A stretch of DNA of 64,000 nt from Chitinophaga cymbidii (GTDB taxonomy: Bacteria; Bacteroidota; Bacteroidia; Chitinophagales; Chitinophagaceae): the NCBI RefSeq assembly GCF_007992715.1, contig NZ_BKAU01000001.1, positions 2,542,001-2,606,000 on the forward strand. Direction: 5' to 3'. How positions within the stretch are numbered: the stretch's first letter is position 1; the number at the start of each line of letters is the position of its first letter. The notes beneath the pieces are model-generated. The model was not told the DNA's origin, did no database searches, and saw only the letters and a list, made by a program, of their open reading frames with translations. Positions 44,008-52,458 of the stretch are shown here, piece after piece. A program made the translations under genes and the position numbers.

Positions 44008-44027
44008 CCAAACACTACTAAGGTATG
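44008..44027 (+). promoter_or_regulatory. Module 3 conserved susC start element
   Basis: CCAAACA, then a short spacer, then CTAAGGTATG leads into the start codon at 44025. This copy is the most divergent: the minus-strand octamer TACCTTAG has one mismatch to TAnnTTTG. Confidence 0.35.
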
Positions 44028-47000
44028 CAAAAAATTGCTACTGGCGGCCTGTGCTACCCGGTCCCGTTGTCTTACGGACCGGTCCCCCGCCACCCGGGGA
44101 CCTGGCTGCCCGCTCAAATGCTGAGAATTATGAGGATGCTCACTATTATGCTTTTCACCGCCTGTTTATCTGTTCATGCCACCGGTACGGCGCAGAACGT
44201 AACGCTGTCCGGCCACTCCATTTCCATCAAACAGGTGTTTGCCGCTATTGAGCAGCAAACGGGATATGTGGCCTTTTACAATGAAGATATTCTTTCCGGT
44301 ACAAGACCGGTAACCGTTTCGGTAAACGACATGCCGTTGAAAAGTTTGCTGGACATGGTATTGAAAAATCAGCCGCTGGATTATATGATCCAGGACAAGA
44401 CCATCATCCTGTCACGCAAGGCCCTGCCCGCAGCGGTTACGCCGTCCGTGGCGCCGGCGGCAGCGATCCCGCCGGTGAGGCTGCGCATTACCGACACAAG
44501 CGGGCAGCCTTTGCCCGGCGCTTCCGTGAGTATCCGGAACAGCAAGATATCCGGCATTACGGATGCGGATGGTGTGTTCAATGCCGATGTAAAAGAGGGG
44601 GATGTGCTGCTGGTATCCTTTGTGGGACATGAAACCAGCACCATTACCATTACGCCGTCCATCCTTAGCCGCGCCACCCTTTCCATTGCCCTGCAACCAT
44701 CGGTAACGCGGCTGCAGGAGATCGCTGTAACGGTGAACACCGGTTACCAGGTTGTGGCCAGGGAAAAGATGACGGGCGCAACAGTGTCTGTCGGCAGCGG
44801 GGAACTGGAAAAAAGATATACGCCCAATATACTCGACAACCTGGAAGGCAGGGCGCCGGGGCTGGTGATCTACCGCGGCACCACTTCTATCCGCGGGATC
44901 GGCACCATCAACGCCAACAAGAACCCGCTCATTGTACTGGATGGATTACCGGTGGAAGGCAGCGTGGCGGACATCAATCCGTATGACGTAGCGAACATTA
45001 CGGTGTTGAAAGATGCCGCCGCCGCGGCCATCTACGGAGCACGCGCCGCCAACGGCGTGATTGTGATCACCACCAAAAAGGCCAAAGGGAAACGCACCAC
45101 TGTGGAGTTTTCCAGCGATATGACCGTTACGCAGAAGCCTGACCTGGACTTCAACCTGATGACGCCCGCGCAGCAGATAGATAAAGAAGGCGAAGTATTT
45201 GCCTACCTGTACGCCAATACCGGCGGCGCATATCCCAATACCGCCGCGGCAATAGCGGCCACCGACGCCGCGATCAACCGGGGCAGCTCCATGTCGCCCT
45301 TATACTATGCTTACTACCGTTTAGCTAAAGGGGATATCACCCAAAGCGAATTTGACCAGGAAGTAGCCAGCCTCAAACAAAATAACTTCCGCCGGCAGTT
45401 TAAGGATAACGCCCTGCGGAATGGCTTGCTGCAACAGTATAACCTGGCCGTACGCAGCGCGGGCGACAAGTTTCAGTCCAACCTCGTGCTGAACTACAAA
45501 ACCAGCAATACGGGCATCATCAATGCGTACGACCGCCAGCTGAACCTGTTCTATAAAGGTGCATACGAGGTCGCTCCCTGGTTGAACGCCAACTACGGCG
45601 TGAATACGGTGTTGGGATATGGCAAAGAAAGCAACAGCAGCTTTGCCACCAGCGGGCTCAATGCGCCATCTTACCAGCCGCTGCTGGATGCCGGCGGCAA
45701 CCGCGTGTATTACGCCACCGCTGACTACAACAGCTACAATACCAACCCGGCCAGCCAGCCATTGTATGATCTCAAAGTCAATCATCTGGATGAACTGGGA
45801 AAAGATTTTAAACGTACCAACAGCCAGCACAACCGGTACTACCTGAACCTGACGGCGAAGGTAATACCCGGCCTCACGCTCACGCCGCAATTCCAGTATG
45901 AAAGCGATGCGATCAATACGTCCGCCTATTCCGAAGAAGACAGCTACATCATGCGCTACCTGAAAAGCGTGTATACAACGCTGTTACCCACCAATGGCGG
46001 CAAGCTGGCTACTACCCATACCAGAGGAGATTACTGGACGGCGCGCGGCCAGGCGCAATACCAGCGCAGGTTTGGAAAGCATGCGGTGGATGTGATCGCG
46101 GGTACGGAATTCCGGCAGACGCGCGTCCGGGGAACGGGTGGCCTGCTGCTGGGATATGATGATCAGTTGCAGTCACATGCCACTACCTCCGTAAGCTTTC
46201 CGGCGCTGAATGCATACAGGAACACCACCGCGTTCAAACCCGGCTTCAGCACCGTTCAGCTATATGAAACCTACCTGTCCGATCCTTTCGCCGTATTCCC
46301 TGAAACCGTGCACCGCTTCAATTCCAACTATGCGAATGCCACCTATACGTTCGACGACCGCTACAACGCTTTTGGCTCTTTCAGGGTGGATTACGCCGAT
46401 GTATTCGGGCTGGATGAGCGGTTCCGCGGCAAGCCGCTGTGGTCCGCCGGCCTGGGCTGGAACATCCATAACGAATCGTTTATGGAAGATGTACAGTGGA
46501 TCAACTTCCTCAAGCTGCGCACGACCTACGGCGTAACCGGCAATATTGTACAGGGCGTGAGCAGCTTTCTCACGGCCAATTCCACGCTGGTGAACACGAT
46601 CACCAGCTTCCCGATGTCCGTCGTTACCAATGCCGCAAACCCGGAATTGCGCTGGGAGAAAACAGCCACTACCAATGTGGGCGTTGATTTTTCTTTGCTG
46701 GACAACCGGCTGAACGGCTCGCTGGACCTCTATCGCAAAAAAGGCTCCGACCTGCTGGTGACCACCCGTCTTGATCCTTCCGAAGGCTTCACCAGCCAGA
46801 TCATTAACAATGGCAGGCTCCTGAATAAAGGGATCGAGCTGAACATACAGTACGAATGGTTTTCCGCAGCAAAGCCGGGCGATCTGCGCTGGATGACCGG
46901 CGTAGTGCTGAGCAGGAACAAGAACAGGATCACGTATATCGACGAAGTGGCGACTACACCGGTAGCGCTGGCACAGGGCGGATATAAAGTTGGTTATCCC

Positions 47001-47633
47001 GTGAACGCCCTCTATGCGTTCCAGTATAAAGGACTGGATGCGAACGGGCAGCCGCAGTGGCTCGCCGGCAACGGGGATCTCACCACGCTGGCGTTAACGG
47101 CCAATGATATGAATGCCGTGATCTATGCAGGCACTACAGATCCGCAGATCAACACTACGCTGACCAATGAACTGTACTACAAAGGATTCAGCCTGAACGT
47201 ACTGGCTGTTTATTACGGCGGGCAAAGCCTCCGGGCGGTAGTTCCGGAAGTAGTGAGCGGCGTGTCTTACGGCTCCATGCCGGCATATCTCGCCGACAGC
47301 TGGGAACCCGGCAAGACCAATACCATCATACCCGGCTATGGTAAATATTCACCCGGCCTCTATCCCGGCACCCGCAGCGCACCGGCTTATCACCTCGGTT
47401 TCTCGGATGCATTCGTGCGGAAAGGCGATTTCATAAAGATACGCAGCGCCACAGTCGGCTACCAGCTGCCGCAGCAGTGGACCCGTAAAATAGCGGCGCA
47501 ATCTGTAAGACTGCGTTTCCAGGCAAACAACCCGAAAGCGCTGTGGACGCGAAATGACATTGGTATAGATCCCGAAACCGGCGGCGCCCGCGTGCCCGCT
47601 TCTTACGTGTTCGGTATTAATGTCAACTACTAA
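44025..47633 (+). CDS. Module 3: SusC/RagA TonB-linked outer membrane protein with STN domain
   Basis: The largest SusC of the window, 1202 residues. A 31-35 residue extension rich in Pro/Gly precedes the signal peptide (Met32 or Met36, cleavage near ATGTAQ, 57). Domains are STN (about 58-131), a Pro/Ala linker, carboxypeptidase D regulatory-like (151-222), plug (about 245-375, with IRGIGTINANKNPLIVLDG and ITVLKDAAAAAIYGARAANGV) and barrel. SusD starts 5 bp after its stop. As in module 1 no CAZyme is attached and a thioredoxin-like gene follows, so the cargo may be a peptide, metallophore or other non-glycan ligand; this is inference. Confidence 0.93.
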   Translation: MQKIATGGLCYPVPLSYGPVPRHPGTWLPAQMLRIMRMLTIMLFTACLSVHATGTAQNVTLSGHSISIKQVFAAIEQQTGYVAFYNEDILSGTRPVTVSVNDMPLKSLLDMVLKNQPLDYMIQDKTIILSRKALPAAVTPSVAPAAAIPPVRLRITDTSGQPLPGASVSIRNSKISGITDADGVFNADVKEGDVLLVSFVGHETSTITITPSILSRATLSIALQPSVTRLQEIAVTVNTGYQVVAREKMTGATVSVGSGELEKRYTPNILDNLEGRAPGLVIYRGTTSIRGIGTINANKNPLIVLDGLPVEGSVADINPYDVANITVLKDAAAAAIYGARAANGVIVITTKKAKGKRTTVEFSSDMTVTQKPDLDFNLMTPAQQIDKEGEVFAYLYANTGGAYPNTAAAIAATDAAINRGSSMSPLYYAYYRLAKGDITQSEFDQEVASLKQNNFRRQFKDNALRNGLLQQYNLAVRSAGDKFQSNLVLNYKTSNTGIINAYDRQLNLFYKGAYEVAPWLNANYGVNTVLGYGKESNSSFATSGLNAPSYQPLLDAGGNRVYYATADYNSYNTNPASQPLYDLKVNHLDELGKDFKRTNSQHNRYYLNLTAKVIPGLTLTPQFQYESDAINTSAYSEEDSYIMRYLKSVYTTLLPTNGGKLATTHTRGDYWTARGQAQYQRRFGKHAVDVIAGTEFRQTRVRGTGGLLLGYDDQLQSHATTSVSFPALNAYRNTTAFKPGFSTVQLYETYLSDPFAVFPETVHRFNSNYANATYTFDDRYNAFGSFRVDYADVFGLDERFRGKPLWSAGLGWNIHNESFMEDVQWINFLKLRTTYGVTGNIVQGVSSFLTANSTLVNTITSFPMSVVTNAANPELRWEKTATTNVGVDFSLLDNRLNGSLDLYRKKGSDLLVTTRLDPSEGFTSQIINNGRLLNKGIELNIQYEWFSAAKPGDLRWMTGVVLSRNKNRITYIDEVATTPVALAQGGYKVGYPVNALYAFQYKGLDANGQPQWLAGNGDLTTLALTANDMNAVIYAGTTDPQINTTLTNELYYKGFSLNVLAVYYGGQSLRAVVPEVVSGVSYGSMPAYLADSWEPGKTNTIIPGYGKYSPGLYPGTRSAPAYHLGFSDAFVRKGDFIKIRSATVGYQLPQQWTRKIAAQSVRLRFQANNPKALWTRNDIGIDPETGGARVPASYVFGINVNY
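44058..44102 (+). other. Two adjoining GC-rich hairpins in the module 3 susC leader codons
   Basis: CCGGTCC/GGACCGG (44058-44064 with 44076-44082) and GGTCCCC/GGGGACC (44081-44087 with 44096-44102) share two bases, so they are adjacent or alternative. They fall in codons about 12-26 of the extension before the signal peptide. Confidence 0.5.
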
Positions 47634-47638
47634 ACTGA

Positions 47639-49063
47639 ATGAACATGAAAAAGATATTAGCTATTATACTGGTCATCGCGGCATTCCCGGCCTGCCAGCG
47701 ATTCACGGAGATCACGCCGAAAGGCGCGAACATCCTCAGCCGCGTGTCTGACCTTGACCTGCTCCTGAACTACAATTTTTCTTCGGGCGATGCGAACAGC
47801 GCGCAAACCGCATTCTCCCCCAATGATGTGGGTAACCTGGTGAACGACATCTATGCCTACACCACCAACATCCCGTCCCTGATCACCACCAGGCCGCAAA
47901 CGCTTAACTATGCATACACCGTGTATGACGCAACGGTGGACAGAAAGCTGCTGGCCGTTACAGATGCGAAGTATGAGAAGATGTATTTCATCATCAACAA
48001 CGTTTGCAATGTGATCATCAAAAATGCGGACAAGGCGACCGGCGACCGCGAGAAGGCGGATCAATACAAAGCCGAAGCATATATCCTGCGCGCCTACATG
48101 CATTACCTGCTGGTAAACCTCTACGCCAAAGGCTACGATCCTGCTACAGCGGCTACAGATCCAGGCATACCTTATGTGAAGGAAGACAACGTTATTTCCG
48201 AGCCGAATAAAAAAAGTACGGTTGCGGAAGTATACGCCAATATACAGGCGGACGTGGACGCGGCATTCCAGTTGAACAGCCTGCCGCGCATCCCTGTGAA
48301 CAACATGCGCGTTGGACTGGCGTTTGCTTACGGCGTGAAAGCGCAGGTATTGCTGACCGTGCGCCAGTATGCGGACGCGCTGACCGCTGCGCAGCAAAGC
48401 CTGAATATCGACAGCGTATTGACGGATGACCGGCTCTATGCGCCTGTGGGCACCACGGGCTTCGTGAAACCGGTGGTGACGCCCGCGGAAAATCTCTTTT
48501 ATATAGGTGCGGGCGGCAGTCCCACCGCTGCTTCCGTCAGCCTGGAGATCACCAACGAAATTTACGAGCCCGGCAACATCATCAACAGCTATGTGCAGCC
48601 GTATTATAATATGGACAATCCTTTCTCCGGCCTCCCCGGCTCAAAACTGTGGATCAGCCAGGGCGGCGTATATGCCATCAATACCGCGGGCCTCACCACC
48701 AGCGACACCTATCTCATCAAAGCGGAATGCCATGCCCGCGGCGGGAATTTGGAGGAGGCGCTGCGCATTATCAACAAGATCCGGGAAAGACGTATTCACC
48801 CGGATGTATATGCGCCCGTAACGGCCAACACCGAAGCCGGCGTAATGGCCCTGCTGATGCGTACTTCGCGGATAGAGCTGCTGTACTCCATGCGTAACTT
48901 TTTCAACATCAAACGCTGGAATACGGAACCCGCCTATGCACAGACCATTACCAGAACGGTGAGCGGCGTCACCTATTCACTGGAACCGGGATCGCCGTTA
49001 TGGATATTCCCGTTCCCGCAAAGCGCGACCAACTATAATAAAGAACTCACACAAAATTATTAA
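47639..49063 (+). CDS. Module 3: RagB/SusD family surface lipoprotein
   Basis: A 474-residue SusD-like lipoprotein. The lipobox FPAC puts the lipidated cysteine at 19 (Cys17 if translation begins at the second Met). Helical repeats of the family are present (YKAEAYILRAYMHYLLVNLYAKGYD, AYGVKAQVLLTVRQYADAL), and the C-terminal segment has LIKAECHARGGNLEEALRIINKIRERR and RIELLYSMRNFFNIKRWN. It lies between SusC (5 bp) and the thioredoxin-like gene (4 bp), so all three are clearly cotranscribed. Confidence 0.92.
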   Translation: MNMKKILAIILVIAAFPACQRFTEITPKGANILSRVSDLDLLLNYNFSSGDANSAQTAFSPNDVGNLVNDIYAYTTNIPSLITTRPQTLNYAYTVYDATVDRKLLAVTDAKYEKMYFIINNVCNVIIKNADKATGDREKADQYKAEAYILRAYMHYLLVNLYAKGYDPATAATDPGIPYVKEDNVISEPNKKSTVAEVYANIQADVDAAFQLNSLPRIPVNNMRVGLAFAYGVKAQVLLTVRQYADALTAAQQSLNIDSVLTDDRLYAPVGTTGFVKPVVTPAENLFYIGAGGSPTAASVSLEITNEIYEPGNIINSYVQPYYNMDNPFSGLPGSKLWISQGGVYAINTAGLTTSDTYLIKAECHARGGNLEEALRIINKIRERRIHPDVYAPVTANTEAGVMALLMRTSRIELLYSMRNFFNIKRWNTEPAYAQTITRTVSGVTYSLEPGSPLWIFPFPQSATNYNKELTQNY

Positions 49064-49067
49064 GACC

Positions 49068-50099
49068 ATGCAAAGCATACACATTGCCGCTGCGCTGCTG
49101 TTACTCACGATAACAACGCAGGCGCAGGAAACATTTACCATCAAAGCAAAAACCGGCAACAGCAATCCGCCGGGGAAAGCATACCTGCTGTACAAGAACG
49201 GGCGGGATATCATTACGGATTCCGCTGTATTGCACAACGGCGCTTTTGAATTCAAAGGCAGCCTTAAAGAACCGACCCTCGCCCGCCTGATCGTAGACCA
49301 CAAAGGCGTGGGGTTTACGCAGACAACATCTGCCTCCGACATGACGATGATGTACCTGGAAAAGGGGACGATTTATATCAATGCGCCGGACTCCGTGAAG
49401 AAAGCGAAGATCACAGGTTCGCCCATCAACCTGGATTATAGCCGCTACCAGGCGTTTATTGCCGGCGCCACAGAGCAGGATATGCGGGCAAAACAGTTCG
49501 AGTTCATCCGGGCAAATCCTGATTCCTACGTCAGCCTGTACACATTGCGCGCAGCCGCGGTACCCGTTATTGACGTGCCGGTGATCGATCCGCTTTTCAG
49601 CGGCTTGTCCGAACGCCTCCGGGAAAGCATTACCGGCCGTGAGTTCAAAGCGCTGATCGACAAAAGGCGCGCGCTGGCAATAGGCCAGATGGCGCCCACC
49701 TTCACCCAGAATGATGAAAACGGCCAGCCGGTAAGTCTTACCGACTTCCGGGGGAAATACGTGCTGATAGATTTCTGGGCGTCGTGGTGCAAGCCTTGCC
49801 GCGCGGAGAACCCGCATGTGGTAAAGGCTTATAACAAGTATAAGGACAAAAACTTCACCGTGATCAGCGTTTCGCTGGACAGACCCGGTAAAAAGGAAGA
49901 CTGGCTGAAAGCGATCAAAGCGGACGGGCTGACGTGGACGCAGGTGTCTGATCTGCAATTTTGGGATAATGCTGTGGCGAAGATGTACGGCGTCAGGAGC
50001 GTTCCCCAGAACTTCCTGCTGGACAAAGAAGGACGGATAGTGGCGGAAGACCTGCGCGGGGAAGCGCTGGGAGCGGCGTTGGAGAAGTTTTTGAAATAG
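49068..50099 (+). CDS. Module 3: DUF4369/TlpA-like exported thioredoxin
   Basis: The 343-residue product has a signal peptide (cleavage near TTQAQ, about 19) and an N-terminal DUF4369 domain (about 22-120: GKAYLLYKNG, DSAVLHNGAFEFKGSL). It ends in a redoxin domain at about 203-343, with the active site WC241-K-P-C244 and cis-Pro segment SVPQNFLLD. Periplasmic or outer-membrane-associated thiol-disulfide oxidoreductase. It starts 4 bp after susD, which ties it to the import system. The arrangement repeats that of module 1 with a different N-terminal domain. Confidence 0.88.
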   Translation: MQSIHIAAALLLLTITTQAQETFTIKAKTGNSNPPGKAYLLYKNGRDIITDSAVLHNGAFEFKGSLKEPTLARLIVDHKGVGFTQTTSASDMTMMYLEKGTIYINAPDSVKKAKITGSPINLDYSRYQAFIAGATEQDMRAKQFEFIRANPDSYVSLYTLRAAAVPVIDVPVIDPLFSGLSERLRESITGREFKALIDKRRALAIGQMAPTFTQNDENGQPVSLTDFRGKYVLIDFWASWCKPCRAENPHVVKAYNKYKDKNFTVISVSLDRPGKKEDWLKAIKADGLTWTQVSDLQFWDNAVAKMYGVRSVPQNFLLDKEGRIVAEDLRGEALGAALEKFLK

Positions 50100-50104
50100 G
50101 ATGA

Positions 50105-50150
50105 CAGGCGATATAAGCGTTTGCTGAAAAGTGGATGCTTGTATCGCCTG
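50105..50150. terminator. Hairpin between module 3 and the tfoX-like pseudogene
   Basis: CAGGCGATA/TATCGCCTG (50105-50113 with 50142-50150) plus an inner AAGC/GCTT pair. It has no clear T-tract on either side, so its terminator role is uncertain, but its place just after the last gene of module 3 fits one. Confidence 0.4.
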
Positions 50151-50180
50151 ATCTGAACGGGTTGATGTCTGGGGAGGATG

Positions 50181-50522
50181 TTACTTTTTCTTTTTAGAGG
50201 ATTTAGCTTTCGGGTTAAATGCCAGGCACAGCCCGATCCAGTAATCGAAATCCTTTTTACTGCGCATCCCTTCGTCCGACACAAATACCTACCCCTTCAT
50301 CGGCCTACCGGTGAACACCATTTCCCGGCATCCGTTCCTTTCGAGCACCTGCTCGTATTGCTCTTCCCCGATCCGGCACATCATTTCATCACCCGCCACG
50401 CCCACGCACATTTTATCATTTACCATATAGCAGATGCCGCCGAACATCCGTTTTTCGGATACGCCGGGTACTGCTGCCAGGGCTTCCCTGATCCTGTTGC
50501 TGAGTTGTTCGTTAAAGGCCAT
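50181..50522 (-). pseudogene. TfoX/Sxy N-terminal-domain gene interrupted by an in-frame amber codon
   Basis: From ATG 50522 the frame encodes a TfoX_N domain (EKRMFGGICYMVNDKMCVGV, MMCRIGEEQYEQVL) for 77 residues, ending at PMKG. TAG at 50291-50289 then interrupts it. The same frame continues without a shift through VFVSDEGMRSKKDFDYWIGL and a lysine-rich tail (SSKKKK) to TAA at 50183-50181. These are the normal last third of the family, which usually reads G-(W/Y)-(V/L)-(F/Y)-V at this place. A single substitution, for example TGG to TAG, explains the break. A sequencing error is possible. Full length would be 113 residues. Confidence 0.85.
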
Positions 50523-50536
50523 AAAAAATGGAGTTT

Positions 50537-51391
50537 TTATTCTTCAAACCCTTGTTTTAGCTCCTGCAATAAAAGAAAATTTTCCTGAACGGTATTGTCA
50601 AAATATTCCCGCATTATCAATGCCATTTTACTTGTATGTGGCTCCGCCGTATTCGATTTCAGAATGTGCCTGATCCGTTTGTATAATCGTTCATCCCGTA
50701 TGGCAATCCCCGCAATCTCACGCCCCAGGGCCCTGGCGGCAATATTGAGCAATTCGCTGTTGTCATCTTCAAAAAGATCGCTATGTTTTTCCCAGATAAC
50801 ATCCTGGTACATATTAAAGAAGTGCTTCAATATGTCGCTTATATCTTTTATGTCATCCCTTCTTGCTTCCGGACGGTCATCCCAGGCTATCAACTTCAGC
50901 AGCACAATGCCGGGGAGCGTACAAATTTTGAACTGGTGTATTTCTTCCAGCTCTATTTCCGGTAATTCCTGTGCATATACTTCTTTAAATCCATCAACAT
51001 GCATCGTGCTATATCCGTTTCCGCTGACAGACACGCGCCTGTTCTCATCTTCAATTGCGCCAAAGGGTAACAGGTCAACTTCGGTGCCATCTTTCCATAT
51101 AAGTACAAAGGCGTTTCCGCTATAAGGGGAAAACCCTTCGTGGTGGATGAAGTACGCTTTTAATTCCTCGTATACGCCTTTGTCGTTTATAAATATGGCA
51201 AAATCTATATCTCCTGTTGTTCGCCCGGGCAGAATTTTATTAATTCCGCTCATCCATACGTCCCGGGAAACGGCCCCGACAAGGTAATAGTCAATCCCGA
51301 ACCGGGAAAAGCCTCTTTCCAGCGCGGACAAAAGATTGCTTAATTCCTTATTCTGCCTGATCTGCTCAAAACGTATCTTGTAAATACTCAT
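50537..51391 (-). CDS. AbiEii-like nucleotidyltransferase toxin
   Basis: A 284-residue protein of the DNA-polymerase-beta-like nucleotidyltransferase superfamily. YYLVGAVSRDVW at 35-46 replaces the usual GG loop with GA. The catalytic carboxylates are D61 and D63 (TTGDIDFAIF) and D106 (EVDLLPFG). In AbiE type IV toxin-antitoxin systems such proteins transfer nucleotides and block growth during phage infection. Its start overlaps the end of the upstream antitoxin-like gene by 26 bp. The gene is visibly AT-rich compared with neighbours, which suggests horizontal acquisition. Assignment as a toxin rests on the pairing. Confidence 0.75.
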   Translation of the reverse strand: MSIYKIRFEQIRQNKELSNLLSALERGFSRFGIDYYLVGAVSRDVWMSGINKILPGRTTGDIDFAIFINDKGVYEELKAYFIHHEGFSPYSGNAFVLIWKDGTEVDLLPFGAIEDENRRVSVSGNGYSTMHVDGFKEVYAQELPEIELEEIHQFKICTLPGIVLLKLIAWDDRPEARRDDIKDISDILKHFFNMYQDVIWEKHSDLFEDDNSELLNIAARALGREIAGIAIRDERLYKRIRHILKSNTAEPHTSKMALIMREYFDNTVQENFLLLQELKQGFEE

Positions 51392-52355
51392 TATAAATTT
51401 TTTGCGCAGTTTCTATGCATCGCCTGTCTCCGGTATTCATCAGGTCTGCGTAGATGAGCAGTGGTGGAGCGATGGTGTTCTCTTCGTTACCTTCCCAGAA
51501 TTTTTGATAGACGTTTATATTCCCGGTTTCATCAGGTACCAGCCGATAACGCTTTATCAGATCGCTTCTTTTTTCGAGGGTATATAAAGTAAATTCTCCC
51601 GGTTTTAAATATCCTGTTAACAAATCAGCAGCTGGCTCTCCGCCCCAATATGTTTCACCGGTTTTTAGCGGCAATTTTTTCCATTGCATATACTCGTCGT
51701 CTTTCAGAAAGCGGAATGTAGCTATCTTTAAAGAAGGCTTTAATTTATCCCTGTAGGCCATCATCCATGTATCCAGCAATGATTTTTTATTGACCAGCAT
51801 AAAGGTTTTCCTGTCTTTTTCTATCAAAAAGCCCTGCTTCCTGAGCGCTGTCATTATAACATTGATATTACCAAAGCTGACACCGGTTTTTTTTGCTATT
51901 TCCCTGTAGGTCATATTCACCAGGCTTTCATCAGCCAAAAAATGAAAGATCAGCCTAAGCCCGGTTTTTGAAAATGCTCTTCCCGGCTTTTCTTCCGGTG
52001 GATTTGTTTTTTTTCCGTCCAGCCAAAAGTAGATGTCCTTATCCTTTATGTAGGTGTTCCCATTTGTTTCCAGGTAAGCGATGCCTTCTTTTCTTAACTC
52101 TTTTTTAAGATTGGGATAAATGTATTCAGCAATTACTATAAGCGGATGGTAGGTGGCTTTCTGCGCCAGGATCTTGGGCAACTGATTATTGCGCAGCTCG
52201 CTTTTCACTTCGGCAAAGAAATGGTACTCCTTCTTGTTATACCGGAAAGTTATTTCGCCGTCCAGCGCCTTGTGACGTGACGCCTTCCACTGCATGGTGA
52301 TGTCTATCAGATCTTCCAGTGCCGTTATGGCTTTCTCTGCGATGTACTTGTCCAT
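51366..52355 (-). CDS. AbiEi-like antitoxin / regulator with winged helix
   Basis: A 329-residue partner of the nucleotidyltransferase. Residues about 30-110 contain a PD-(D/E)xK-like signature (D32, then E49-x-K51 in FFAEVKSEL). A winged helix-turn-helix follows at about 130-190 (TYREIAKKTGVSFGNINVIMTALRKQGFL), and a C-terminal domain of unknown type. AbiEi antitoxins bind their own promoter and neutralise AbiEii. I use ATG 52355; TTG at 52391 would add 12 residues and cover a repeat-containing upstream region. AT-rich like its partner. Confidence 0.72.
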   Translation of the reverse strand: MDKYIAEKAITALEDLIDITMQWKASRHKALDGEITFRYNKKEYHFFAEVKSELRNNQLPKILAQKATYHPLIVIAEYIYPNLKKELRKEGIAYLETNGNTYIKDKDIYFWLDGKKTNPPEEKPGRAFSKTGLRLIFHFLADESLVNMTYREIAKKTGVSFGNINVIMTALRKQGFLIEKDRKTFMLVNKKSLLDTWMMAYRDKLKPSLKIATFRFLKDDEYMQWKKLPLKTGETYWGGEPAADLLTGYLKPGEFTLYTLEKRSDLIKRYRLVPDETGNINVYQKFWEGNEENTIAPPLLIYADLMNTGDRRCIETAQKIYNEYLQDTF

Positions 52356-52369
52356 GTTTACTTTTAAAA

Positions 52370-52409
52370 TTTGTTTCTTTTTCGTAAACAAACATTATTC
52401 GTAAACAAA
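52370..52409 (-). promoter_or_regulatory. Operator-like repeats upstream of the AbiE-like pair
   Basis: TTCGTAAACAAA is repeated at 52381-52392 and 52398-52409 (17-bp period). TTTGTTT at 52370-52376 forms an inverted repeat with AAACAAA at 52386-52392. The array lies 15-54 bp before the antitoxin start, where autoregulatory AbiEi sites would be expected. Confidence 0.5.
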
Positions 52410-52458
52410 TGTAACCAGTATTATTGAGAAATCAGTTGTTTTATCATTATATTTCACT

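Noticed and set aside
50289..50291. Amber codon read as pyrrolysine or programmed readthrough
   Set aside because: No sign of the required machinery in the window and the family has an ordinary aromatic residue at this position; a point mutation or base error is simpler.
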